Assembly (NCBI GenBank): GCA_009694165.1
Contig: SHVP01000080.1
Span: forward strand, 1 to 11,019
Direction of reading: 5' to 3'
Length of the DNA: 11,019 nucleotides
DNA from: Alphaproteobacteria bacterium
GTDB taxonomy: Bacteria > Pseudomonadota > Alphaproteobacteria > SHVP01
The position numbers were made by a program, and so were the translations under genes. The notes beneath the pieces are model-generated. The model ran no database searches. It saw nothing but the letters and a program-made list of their open reading frames with translations, and was not told where the DNA came from. Below, one piece after another: positions 5,933 through 11,019 of this stretch (positions are counted from its first letter, which is position 1; each line of letters begins with the position of its first letter).

Positions 5933-7810
5933 ATGCTGCGGATTTCTGGCCTGACCTATCGCGTCGCCGGGCGCGTTCTGCTCGATCGGGCCGATGTGGC
6001 GATTGACGACGGCCATCATGTCGGCTTCGTCGGCCGAAACGGCACCGGCAAGACAACCCTGCTGCGGCTGATCGCCGGCGAGCTGGAGCCGGAGACGGGA
6101 CGCATCGAGCGCCCAAGCCGGGCGCGCCTCGGCATGACCAGCCAGGAGGCGCCCAACAGTTCTGACAGCCTGGTCGATACCGTGCTGGCGGCCGACCGCG
6201 AGCTCGCCCGCCTGACCGCTGCGGCGGAGGCCGAGACCGATGCCGGTCGTCTCGCCGATCTGCACGAGGGCCTGACGCAGCGGGGCGCCCACCATGCCCG
6301 CGCCCGCGCGGCGCGCCTTCTTGCCGGCCTTGGCTTTGACGCTGCTGCCCAGGGGCGGCCCTGCCGCGACTTTTCGGGCGGCTGGCGGATGCGCGTCGCG
6401 CTGGCATCCCTGCTGTTCACCGAACCGGATCTGCTGCTTCTCGACGAACCGACCAACCACCTCGATCTCGAGGCGACCTTGTGGCTTGAGGATTACCTGC
6501 GCCGCTACCCCGGCATGGTCCTCCTGGTCAGCCACGACCGCGACCTGCTCAACCGGGTGGTCGGCGAAATCCTCCACCTCGAACACAAGAAGCTAACGCT
6601 CTATCGCGGCGACTACGACCGCTTCGAAGCGACGCGGCGGATGCGCCTCGAGCTCGATGCGAAGCGCCGAACCAAGCAGGAACACCACCGCGCCCACCTG
6701 CAGAAATTCGTTGATCGCTTCCGCTACAAGGCGAGCAAGTCGCGCCAGGCCCAGTCGCGGCTCAAGATGTTGGCGAAGCTGGAGCCCATTCCCGAGTTGC
6801 ACGACGAGGGCATGACCCGTTTCGAGTTTCCCGAACCCGACGCCGTCGCACCGCCGCTTTACAGTCTGGACCAAGTGTCGGTCGGCTACGACGGAAAGGC
6901 CGTCCTCTCGGGCCTGTCGCTGCGCATCGACGACGATGATCGCATTGCCCTGCTGGGAGCCAACGGCAACGGCAAGTCGACCCTCGCCAAACTGCTGGCC
7001 GGTCGGCTGCAACCGCTGGCCGGCGAAATTCATCGCTCGAGCAAGGTGAAGGTCGGCTACTTCGCCCAACACCAGGCCGAGGAGTTGGATCTGACGGCGA
7101 CTCCAGTGATCGAACTCGGTCGTCGGCGTCCCAAGGCCAGCGAGGAACAGCTGCGCAGCCAGCTTGGCCGCTTCGGGTTCTCGCAAACGCGCGCCGACAC
7201 CAAGGTTTCCGACCTCTCCGGCGGCGAGAAGGCCCGCCTGCTATTTGCGCTGATGATGCTCGATCGACCGAACATCCTGCTGTTCGACGAACCCACCAAT
7301 CATCTGGACATGGTCGCGCGCCAAGCCTTGGTCGAGGCGATCAACGACTACCCGGGTGCGGTGATCCTCATCAGTCACGATCCCCACCTGATCGAGTTGA
7401 CGGCCGACCGGCTGTGGCTGGTGGCCGACGGTGCCGTGCGACCCTTCGAAGGCGATCTCGAGGATTATCGCGCGTTGGTTCTGCGGGCAGAACGGGGCAA
7501 TGGGGCGACGCGATCGCCGGAACCGGGTGCCGACCGCCGCGAGGAACGCCGTCGGTCGGCGGAGCGTCGTCAGCAGTTGGCGCCGATGCGTCGCCGTTTG
7601 GGCGAGCTCGAAAAGGCCGTTACCCGAATCGACGCCGAACGCGTTCGCCTCGAACGGGAAATGGCCGACCCTTCGGTGCATGCCGGGGGGCCGGCCAAAC
7701 TCGTCGATCTGCAGAAGCGCCTGGGTCTGGTCCGCAAGGACTTGGCCGACGCGGAGAACGACTGGCTGACCTTGCATGAGGCCCTGGAAAAGGCCGCCGC
7801 AGACGCTTGA
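5933..7810 (+). CDS. ABC-F family ATPase, YheS-like
   Basis: A 625-residue soluble protein with two ABC ATPase domains and no membrane segments, as in ABC-F ribosome-associated factors. Domain 1: Walker A GRNGTGKTT (34-42), signature FSGGW (147-151), Walker B LLLLDE with Asp171/Glu172 followed by PTNHLD. Domain 2: Walker A GANGNGKST (342-350), signature LSGGE (428-432), Walker B ILLFDE with Asp452/Glu453, again PTNHLD. Both catalytic glutamates are intact. The linker (about 225-320) contains the basic FVDRFRYKASKSRQAQSRLKML helices. The tail from about 510 is charged and predicted coiled coil. Architecture and many blocks, such as DFSGGWRMR and GYFAQHQ, closely resemble E. coli YheS from memory; Uup is the alternative. 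ABC-F proteins act at the ribosomal E site to rescue or tune translation. ATG 5933 has no clear Shine-Dalgarno. Confidence 0.93.
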   Translation: MLRISGLTYRVAGRVLLDRADVAIDDGHHVGFVGRNGTGKTTLLRLIAGELEPETGRIERPSRARLGMTSQEAPNSSDSLVDTVLAADRELARLTAAAEAETDAGRLADLHEGLTQRGAHHARARAARLLAGLGFDAAAQGRPCRDFSGGWRMRVALASLLFTEPDLLLLDEPTNHLDLEATLWLEDYLRRYPGMVLLVSHDRDLLNRVVGEILHLEHKKLTLYRGDYDRFEATRRMRLELDAKRRTKQEHHRAHLQKFVDRFRYKASKSRQAQSRLKMLAKLEPIPELHDEGMTRFEFPEPDAVAPPLYSLDQVSVGYDGKAVLSGLSLRIDDDDRIALLGANGNGKSTLAKLLAGRLQPLAGEIHRSSKVKVGYFAQHQAEELDLTATPVIELGRRRPKASEEQLRSQLGRFGFSQTRADTKVSDLSGGEKARLLFALMMLDRPNILLFDEPTNHLDMVARQALVEAINDYPGAVILISHDPHLIELTADRLWLVADGAVRPFEGDLEDYRALVLRAERGNGATRSPEPGADRREERRRSAERRQQLAPMRRRLGELEKAVTRIDAERVRLEREMADPSVHAGGPAKLVDLQKRLGLVRKDLADAENDWLTLHEALEKAAADA

Positions 7811-7835
7811 TCGGCCGCGGTTTTGCACGGATTCG

Positions 7836-7864
7836 TTGACTCGCGGCCCCAGAGCGCCCATATC
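7836..7864 (+). promoter_or_regulatory. Candidate sigma-70-like promoter for the small-gene cluster
   Basis: TTGACT (7836-7841, five of six to consensus) and CATATC (7859-7864, a weak -10) are separated by 17 nt, in the 131-nt gap after the ABC-F gene. The -35 overlaps an 8-bp-capable GGCCGCG/CGCGGCC inverted repeat (7813-7819 and 7842-7848). The assignment is speculative. Confidence 0.3.
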
Positions 7865-7900
7865 TCCGTTACATCCGTTTGCCAAGTTAATGGGTGGCTC

Positions 7901-7942
7901 CGGATCACTTTGGTCGCGAAGCAGCGAAATAGAGGTGATCCG
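7901..7942 (+). promoter_or_regulatory. Anti-Shine-Dalgarno hairpin in the microprotein leader
   Basis: CGGATCAC (7901-7908) is the exact reverse complement of GTGATCCG (7935-7942). With wobble pairs the stem extends to 11 bp (7901-7911 with 7932-7942). It covers the unusually strong Shine-Dalgarno AGAGGTGATC (7931-7940) and the first base of the GTG start. The loop can form a further 4-bp stem (TCGC 7914-7917 with GCGA 7924-7927). The 5' arm GGATCACTTT resembles the GGATCACCTCCTT end of 16S rRNA, so it is an internal mimic of the anti-SD. A translational on/off role is inferred. Confidence 0.55.
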
Positions 7943-8034
7943 TGGTTTCCAGCAATTTTCTCTATTGGTCTGCGGTCGGCCTGGTTCTAATCACCATCGT
8001 CGTCACCGTAGCGCTCGCCTATTCGGTGTTCTGA
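7942..8034 (+). CDS. 30-residue single-pass membrane microprotein
   Basis: The open frame GTG 7942 to TGA 8034 encodes MVSSNFLYWSAVGLVLIT followed by IVVTVALAYSVF. Almost the whole peptide from Tyr8 is hydrophobic, enough for one transmembrane helix, with only a short polar N-terminus. Two features argue that it is translated: an extended Shine-Dalgarno AGAGGTGATC just upstream, and a stop codon that overlaps the next gene's ATG in TGATG (8032-8036), the classic coupling arrangement. The gene is too short for routine annotation. I do not recognise the family and propose no function. A non-coding alternative is possible, in which case the hairpin and Shine-Dalgarno would have no obvious gene to serve. 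Confidence 0.6.
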   Translation: MVSSNFLYWSAVGLVLITIVVTVALAYSVF

Positions 8035-8264
8035 TGTTTCGCGATTCCAAGCCGCCCAAGTTGGTGCCGCAGCCAAAGGACAGCTATCAGTCGCGCCCGG
8101 AGCCGGACCCGTCGTTCGTGATGGTCCGCAAGGAGCGCCGCTGTCTCATGTGCAGCAGCGCATTCCAGAGCGCGTGGGCGGGCGAACGCATTTGCGCCAA
8201 GTGCCGCGGTCGGTCCAATTGGCGAGAAGGCTTCTCGTGGCCCTCGGGCGGACGCTCGGGTTGA
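8034..8264 (+). CDS. Small zinc-ribbon protein (CxxC...CxxC)
   Basis: A 76-residue soluble protein. The N-terminal 30 residues are proline- and lysine-rich and probably disordered. The core RRCLMC-x13-CAKC places Cys37, Cys40, Cys54 and Cys57 in a standard four-cysteine zinc ribbon, with FQSAWAGERIC between the knuckles. The tail has aromatic and basic residues (NWREGFSW). Zinc ribbons of this size can bind nucleic acid, ribosomes or proteins; the partner is unknown. Its ATG overlaps the stop of the upstream microprotein by one base (TGATG), so translation is probably coupled, and there is no separate ribosome-binding site. I recall similar short proteins in alphaproteobacteria, annotated as hypothetical. 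Confidence 0.75.
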   Translation: MFRDSKPPKLVPQPKDSYQSRPEPDPSFVMVRKERRCLMCSSAFQSAWAGERICAKCRGRSNWREGFSWPSGGRSG

Positions 8265-8303
8265 TTTCTGAACGGCGCAAGCGCGCGCAGCGGAGTGTTC
8301 GGC

Positions 8304-8474
8304 ATGGCTTTTAGACCAAACTATCGTCAAGCACGCATGGAGCGCGAACGGACAAGCGCGGCCCGTCGCGCGGCTAAGGCGGAAGCCAAGGCCAAAGCAA
8401 AGGGCTCCCCGGGCGACGAGCCGGGGACGGAGCAGCCGGTCGAGCAGCCGGTGGGCGAACCCAACAAAGGCTGA
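8304..8474 (+). CDS. Small basic protein opening MAFRPNYRQ
   Basis: A 56-residue protein of two parts: a basic, Ala/Lys/Arg-rich segment (about 4-33, likely helical) and an acidic Gly/Pro/Glu tail containing the near-repeat EQPVEQPV. The opening MAFRPNY is, from memory, shared by short hypothetical proteins of alphaproteobacteria whose next segment is also rich in Arg and Lys. The charge pattern would suit RNA or ribosome binding, but that is inference. GGAG (8292-8295) lies 8 nt upstream of the ATG. It follows the zinc-ribbon gene by 39 nt and precedes the methyltransferase by 12 nt, so it likely belongs to the same transcript. Its conserved-looking N-terminus and tight packing support it as a real gene. 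Confidence 0.65.
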   Translation: MAFRPNYRQARMERERTSAARRAAKAEAKAKAKGSPGDEPGTEQPVEQPVGEPNKG

Positions 8475-8486
8475 CGGGCCGCGGCG

Positions 8487-9161
8487 ATGACCGCGACGTC
8501 GTCGCGACCGCCGGCTCTTGCCGGAGGTCGGGGCACATTCATTCGCGCGAACACGCGTCTGTTGCCGGTGCCGCATGCTGGCGAGATATCGCTGCATGTC
8601 GCCGATGAAGCCACGATTCTGTGGCACAAGACCGAAGAAGAATTGGCGACGATCGGCTTGCCGCCGCCCTATTGGGCATTTGCCTGGGCCGGCGGCCAGG
8701 CCCTGGCCCGCTATGTCCTCGACCACCCCGAATCTTGCGCCGGACGAACCGTCCTCGACTTTGCCTCAGGATCGGGGCTCGTCGCGATAGCCGCCGCGTT
8801 GGTGGCAGCCCGCTCGGTGGCGGCAAACGACATTGATGACTTCGCTCTGGCGGCGATCGCCCTCAACGCCGCCAGCAACGACGTCCACCTCGATATCGAG
8901 GCGCGCGACATGATCGCGCTCGACGAGGGCTGGGACGTGGTGCTGGCGGGCGACGTGTTCTATGAACGCCCGCTGGCGGAACGGATCGAGCCGTGGCTGC
9001 GTCAGTTGAAGATGCGTGGAGCGCTGGTGCTGATCGGTGACCCCGGCCGGGCCTATCTGCCGCGGCAGGGGTTGGTTCACCTGGCGGAATACCAAGTCCC
9101 GACCACACGCGCGTTGGAAGACGCCGAGGTGCGCCGCACCTCCGTGTGGTCGCTGGCTTGA
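8487..9161 (+). CDS. METTL20-like class I methyltransferase (protein lysine methyltransferase candidate)
   Basis: A 224-residue SAM methyltransferase of the seven-beta-strand class. It has FIRANT (18-23) near the start, DEATILWHKTEEEL, then LPPPYWAFAWAGGQALARYVLDHP. Motif I is VLDFASGSG (89-97). D-V-F-Y (156-159) fits the D-x-x-Y/F motif of the MTF16/METTL20-21 lysine methyltransferase group. Alphaproteobacterial METTL20 homologues act on the beta subunit of electron transfer flavoprotein, and some also on ribosomal protein L7/L12; transferring either substrate here is inference. The first 15 residues are poorly supported and ATG 8487 has no strong Shine-Dalgarno, so a nearby GTG or TTG is possible, but the start must precede FIRANT. 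The gene is last in the small-gene run and faces a convergent gene across 25 nt. Automated pipelines may label it nicotinamide N-methyltransferase or PrmA-like. Confidence 0.85.
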   Translation: MTATSSRPPALAGGRGTFIRANTRLLPVPHAGEISLHVADEATILWHKTEEELATIGLPPPYWAFAWAGGQALARYVLDHPESCAGRTVLDFASGSGLVAIAAALVAARSVAANDIDDFALAAIALNAASNDVHLDIEARDMIALDEGWDVVLAGDVFYERPLAERIEPWLRQLKMRGALVLIGDPGRAYLPRQGLVHLAEYQVPTTRALEDAEVRRTSVWSLA

Positions 9162-9170
9162 GGCCGCTCC

Positions 9171-9186
9171 GCCGGCGCCGGCCGGC
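9171..9186. terminator. GC hairpin between convergent genes
   Basis: GCCGGC (9171-9176) and GCCGGC (9181-9186) form a 6-bp self-complementary stem with a 4-nt loop, readable on either strand. It fills most of the 25-nt gap between two convergent stop codons. There is no T-tract on either side, so it is only a possible bidirectional terminator. Confidence 0.3.
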
Positions 9187-9771
9187 TCATTCGGCGGCTT
9201 GTGCCAGCGGTTTGCGCGGCCGTACCGGGCAGGCGGCCGTCTTTTCGACGATATCGAGGACGAAAATCATTTTCGCCATGCCCGTTAGGACCGCAGCGGC
9301 AACGGCCATGTTGTAGAGCTGGCCGTCGTCGAAATGGGCATGCAACTCGGCATAGAGCTCGGGCAACAGCTCACCGTCCATGTTCGTGAGCGCCATTTGC
9401 TTGGCGAATTTCAGCACGGCACGGTGCTTGGGCGAAAAAATCGGATGGTTCTCGTCCATGATATGGTCGAGCTGGTCGTCGGTGATGCCCACCGCGCGGG
9501 CCGCCTCGGCATCGCCCATCTGGCAGTAGACGCAACCGTGCTCGTGCGCCAGGCGATTGCGCAGCATTTCCATGCTGACGACGTCGACCCGCCCTTCGTA
9601 GAAGACCTTCTTGTAAAAGCTTTGGTAATACCACTCGAACACTTCAGGGGCGTTGGCGCCGACCTCGACGGGCGTCGCATCGTCGTAGACCCGTAGCGAA
9701 CGCTCGTATCGGGTCTTCATGAAAGCGTTCATCTCGTCAACCGGAACCCGACGCAGTAACGGATTGGGCAC
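9187..9771 (-). CDS. Carboxymuconolactone decarboxylase / AhpD-like protein
   Basis: A 194-residue, all-helical CMD-family protein. The core helix pair contains RNRLAHEHGCVYCQ, giving Cys80 and Cys83 in a CxxC preceded by His76 and His78, as in redox-active AhpD-type members. The position three residues after the second Cys, usually His, is Asp87 here. A second conserved block, HRAVLKFAKQMAL, and AVAAAVLTGMAKMIFVLDIVE follow. Family members act either as peroxide-linked disulfide reductases or as gamma-carboxymuconolactone decarboxylases; the CxxC favours a redox role. The start is GTG (complement of 9769-9771), with AAGGAGG (complement of 9778-9784) and 6 nt spacing. The gene is transcribed alone, divergent from the GIY-YIG-like operon and convergent with the METTL20-like gene. 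Confidence 0.88.
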   Translation of the reverse strand: MPNPLLRRVPVDEMNAFMKTRYERSLRVYDDATPVEVGANAPEVFEWYYQSFYKKVFYEGRVDVVSMEMLRNRLAHEHGCVYCQMGDAEAARAVGITDDQLDHIMDENHPIFSPKHRAVLKFAKQMALTNMDGELLPELYAELHAHFDDGQLYNMAVAAAVLTGMAKMIFVLDIVEKTAACPVRPRKPLAQAAE

Positions 9772-9795
9772 GGCAAGCCTCCTTCAGGCGACTCC

Positions 9796-9815
9796 GGGAA
9801 AGCGCGGCCTTTCCC
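9796..9815. other. Small inverted repeat in the divergent intergenic region
   Basis: GGGAAAG (9796-9802) and CTTTCCC (9809-9815) are exact reverse complements with a 6-nt spacer. They lie beside the 12-bp palindrome, between the divergent starts. It may be a protein-binding site or a leader hairpin; nothing decides between these. Confidence 0.4.
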
Positions 9816-9818
9816 CTG

Positions 9819-9830
9819 GTGAGCGCTCAC
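9819..9830. promoter_or_regulatory. Perfect 12-bp palindrome, operator-like
   Basis: GTGAGCGCTCAC is its own reverse complement and sits in the 89-nt gap between the divergent CMD-like and GIY-YIG-like genes. The sequence equals the core of the symmetric lac operator and resembles TetR-family sites. The placement suits a repressor acting on one or both promoters. No regulator gene is adjacent in this window, so the protein that would bind is unknown. Confidence 0.5.
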
Positions 9831-9860
9831 TCTAGCATGGGGGCCGCAGGGAGGTCAGCG

Positions 9861-10196
9861 ATGTTGGAAACCGAGAAATGGTATGGGGCGAGCGGGCGGG
9901 GTTGGGTGTTCACGGTGTCGGCGCTGCCCTGCGCGGTAGAGCCCGCCGGCCGCAATGGCAATTTCGTCTTCTGCCGTCGTGACGGCAATCGTTGGCGTGC
10001 CATCTATATAGGTGAGGGCGAACTAGAGACCACGGTGGCAACGCTGCAACGGGACTCCTGCGTCGCCGGCAAGGGAGCGACCCATGTCCATTGGCGCTTC
10101 ACCGGTGGCGGTCCGCCGATGCGCGGCGAGATCGATGCAGACCTGCGTGCCGGCAATGCCGAGTGCCGCGCGCCGTCCGGTTGCAATCAGGAGTGA
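9861..10196 (+). CDS. Degenerate GIY-YIG-like domain protein
   Basis: A 111-residue protein starting at ATG 9861, with AGGGAGGT (9848-9855) upstream; an in-frame ATG further 5' (9834) is less well placed. The pattern GNFVFCRR (33-40), then W45-R-A-IYIG (48-51) and a following helix, matches the two opening strands of a GIY-YIG domain. GATHVHW (72-78), Glu90 and CN (108-109) fit the rest of a short version found in alphaproteobacterial hypothetical proteins. The first GIY motif is not recognisable as such, and the usual catalytic Arg in the first helix is not clear, so nuclease activity is doubtful. The fold assignment is by recollection and pattern, not alignment. It begins an operon with the next gene, whose start lies 3 nt beyond this stop. 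Confidence 0.6.
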   Translation: MLETEKWYGASGRGWVFTVSALPCAVEPAGRNGNFVFCRRDGNRWRAIYIGEGELETTVATLQRDSCVAGKGATHVHWRFTGGGPPMRGEIDADLRAGNAECRAPSGCNQE

Positions 10197-10199
10197 AGC

Positions 10200-10613
10200 G
10201 TGCCGACGGTCTTCGTTGCCAAGAGCAGCAGTCTGGCCGAATGGGGCAACAGCGTTGGTCTGACCAAACATCTGTATTACCTAGGGGTCGCCGCGGGGAA
10301 AGCCGATGCGGCGCTGACTGAAATGAATGCCGCTGCCTTCGCCGGGCAGACGGACTGGAAGCTGCTCAAGAAGGAGAATATCGCGGGCGCCGAGGTGGAA
10401 ACGCTGCTCACCCGCTTGGCGCGGCGTGAACGGATGGTCGATCCCGCCCTCTACCCCCGCATCAAGGGCGTGCGCGGCGTCTTCAAGGTGAAGATGGAAA
10501 ACGTCGAGAATCACTTCATCGTCAAGCATGCCCTGGCCGGCACCGAGACCCGCGATCGCAAGCTGAAACCGGCCGACATCGGTACCTATCTCATCCTCAG
10601 CGCGACCCAATAG
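10200..10613 (+). CDS. Conserved-looking 137-residue protein of unknown function
   Basis: I do not recognise a named domain. The start is GTG 10200, with AGGAG (10189-10193) and 6 nt spacing, overlapping the end of the previous gene. The protein has no signal peptide or membrane helix. It opens with a hydrophobic strand (PTVFVAKS), then a helical middle with SLAEWGNSVGLTKHLYYLGV, a charged helix near 65-78 (ETLLTRLARRER), and a C-terminal part RIKGVRGVFKVKMENVENHFIVKHAL followed by PADIGTYLI. The alternation suggests a small alpha/beta cytosolic protein. It lies 3 nt after the GIY-YIG-like gene and 22 nt before the M20 gene, so it is probably co-transcribed with both. Codon use looks like that of its neighbours, supporting a native gene. 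Confidence 0.75.
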   Translation: MPTVFVAKSSSLAEWGNSVGLTKHLYYLGVAAGKADAALTEMNAAAFAGQTDWKLLKKENIAGAEVETLLTRLARRERMVDPALYPRIKGVRGVFKVKMENVENHFIVKHALAGTETRDRKLKPADIGTYLILSATQ

Positions 10614-10635
10614 CGGCCCTACCAGCGGACACCCC

Positions 10636-11019
10636 ATGAACGTCATCGCCCGACTGACCGAGGCCCATGCCGAAATGACGCGGTGGCGGCGCGATCTCCA
10701 CGCCCATCCCGAAACCGCGTTCGAGGAGGTGCGCACCGCCGACCTGGTCGCGGCGCGCCTGCAGGAGTTCGGTCTCGACGTCCATCGCGGTCTGGCGCGC
10801 ACCGGCGTGATCGGGCGGCTATCAACGGCCCGGGCTTGGCCGCAAAGGTTCCGGTACCAGGGCGATCGGCCTGCGGGCCGACATGGACGCCCTGCCGATT
10901 CACGAGGCCAATGAATTCGACCACCAGTCCCGCCACGCCGACCGGAACCCTTGCGGCCAAGCCCGGGCCGTTGATAGCCGCATTCGACCTATTCGAGCTG
11001 ACCGTGCGCGGGAAGGGCA
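10636..11019 (+). pseudogene. M20-family amidohydrolase (hippurate/IAA-amino acid hydrolase type), broken and partial
   Basis: The ATG at 10636 opens a typical M20 N-terminus, WRRDLHAHPETAFEE (17-31) and GLARTGVIGR (52-61). After about 10820 this frame loses similarity, and the match moves one frame on (10829-10937): GSGTRAIGLRADMDALPIHE then DHQSRHA. After about 10937 it moves again: PTGTLAAKPGPLIAAFDLFELTVRGKG continues to the edge. Intact relatives have roughly 70-80 residues between RADMDALP...SRHA and the PGP block, including CGHDGHT and PAEE with metal ligands. Here those residues are absent, pointing to an internal deletion plus a frameshift. Intact family members hydrolyse N-acyl amino acids using a di-metal centre; this copy could not. 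An assembly error at a contig edge would look the same. Confidence 0.75.

Noticed and set aside
7813..7848. GGCCGCG/CGCGGCC repeat as a terminator of the ABC-F gene
   Set aside because: The loop is over 20 nt and no T-tract follows, so intrinsic termination is unlikely.
7776..8033. Upstream extension of the zinc-ribbon frame into the ABC-F gene
   Set aside because: The extension covers the leader hairpin and microprotein and reads as low-quality sequence; ATG 8034 in TGATG is the natural start.
9819..9860. Start of the GIY-YIG-like gene upstream of 9861
   Set aside because: It would place codons across the palindrome, and the AGGGAGGT sits correctly for ATG 9861.
1..11019. Defence system, CRISPR array, prophage or biosynthetic cluster
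   Set aside because: There is no repeat-spacer array, nuclease-helicase pair, toxin-antitoxin pair, phage gene or core biosynthetic enzyme. The GIY-YIG-like protein alone is not evidence of defence.

Overview
The window is about 11 kb of GC-rich, densely packed DNA from what looks like an alphaproteobacterium, plausibly a Rhodospirillales-type organism. The support is indirect: high GC with GTG/TTG starts and strong Shine-Dalgarno (SD) sequences, an IS3-type OrfA start of the kind common in rhizobia-like genomes, a METTL20-like methyltransferase with the FIRANT motif, and small basic and zinc-ribbon proteins of alphaproteobacterial type. No rRNA, tRNA, CRISPR array or phage module is visible.

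Region 1 (1-2103): the left edge holds the first codons of an IS3-family OrfA on the minus strand, with a perfect 16-bp inverted repeat that traps its start codon in a hairpin. A VOC-family (glyoxalase/dioxygenase fold) gene and a SAM methyltransferase follow on the plus strand. The methyltransferase starts at a TTG and carries a tandem 30-nt in-frame duplication near its C-terminus.

Region 2 (2290-5857): a likely catabolic or uptake cassette. It encodes a secreted family-5 ABC substrate-binding protein, an LLM-class flavin-dependent oxidoreductase and a Ser-Asp-His alpha/beta hydrolase. A 13-bp hairpin separates the binding protein from the enzymes. No permease or transporter ATPase is present in the window.

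Region 3 (5933-9161): a YheS-like ABC-F ATPase, then a run of very small genes: a 30-residue single-pass membrane microprotein, a 76-residue CxxC/CxxC zinc ribbon that starts in a TGATG overlap with it, and a 56-residue basic protein. A METTL20-like lysine methyltransferase ends the run. The microprotein's SD lies in a hairpin whose other arm resembles the 3' end of 16S rRNA, so it is a candidate translational switch.

Region 4 (9187-11019): a carboxymuconolactone decarboxylase/AhpD-like gene on the minus strand is divergent from a plus-strand operon. The divergent gap contains a perfect 12-bp palindrome resembling a LacI/TetR-type operator. The operon encodes a degenerate GIY-YIG-like protein, an unrecognised 137-residue protein, and an M20 amidohydrolase that is broken here: it has frame changes and lacks the segment that should carry the metal-binding motifs.

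I see no single defence or biosynthetic system. The most unusual parts are the small-gene cluster with its anti-SD hairpin, the IS start-codon hairpin, the divergent palindrome and the damaged M20 gene.
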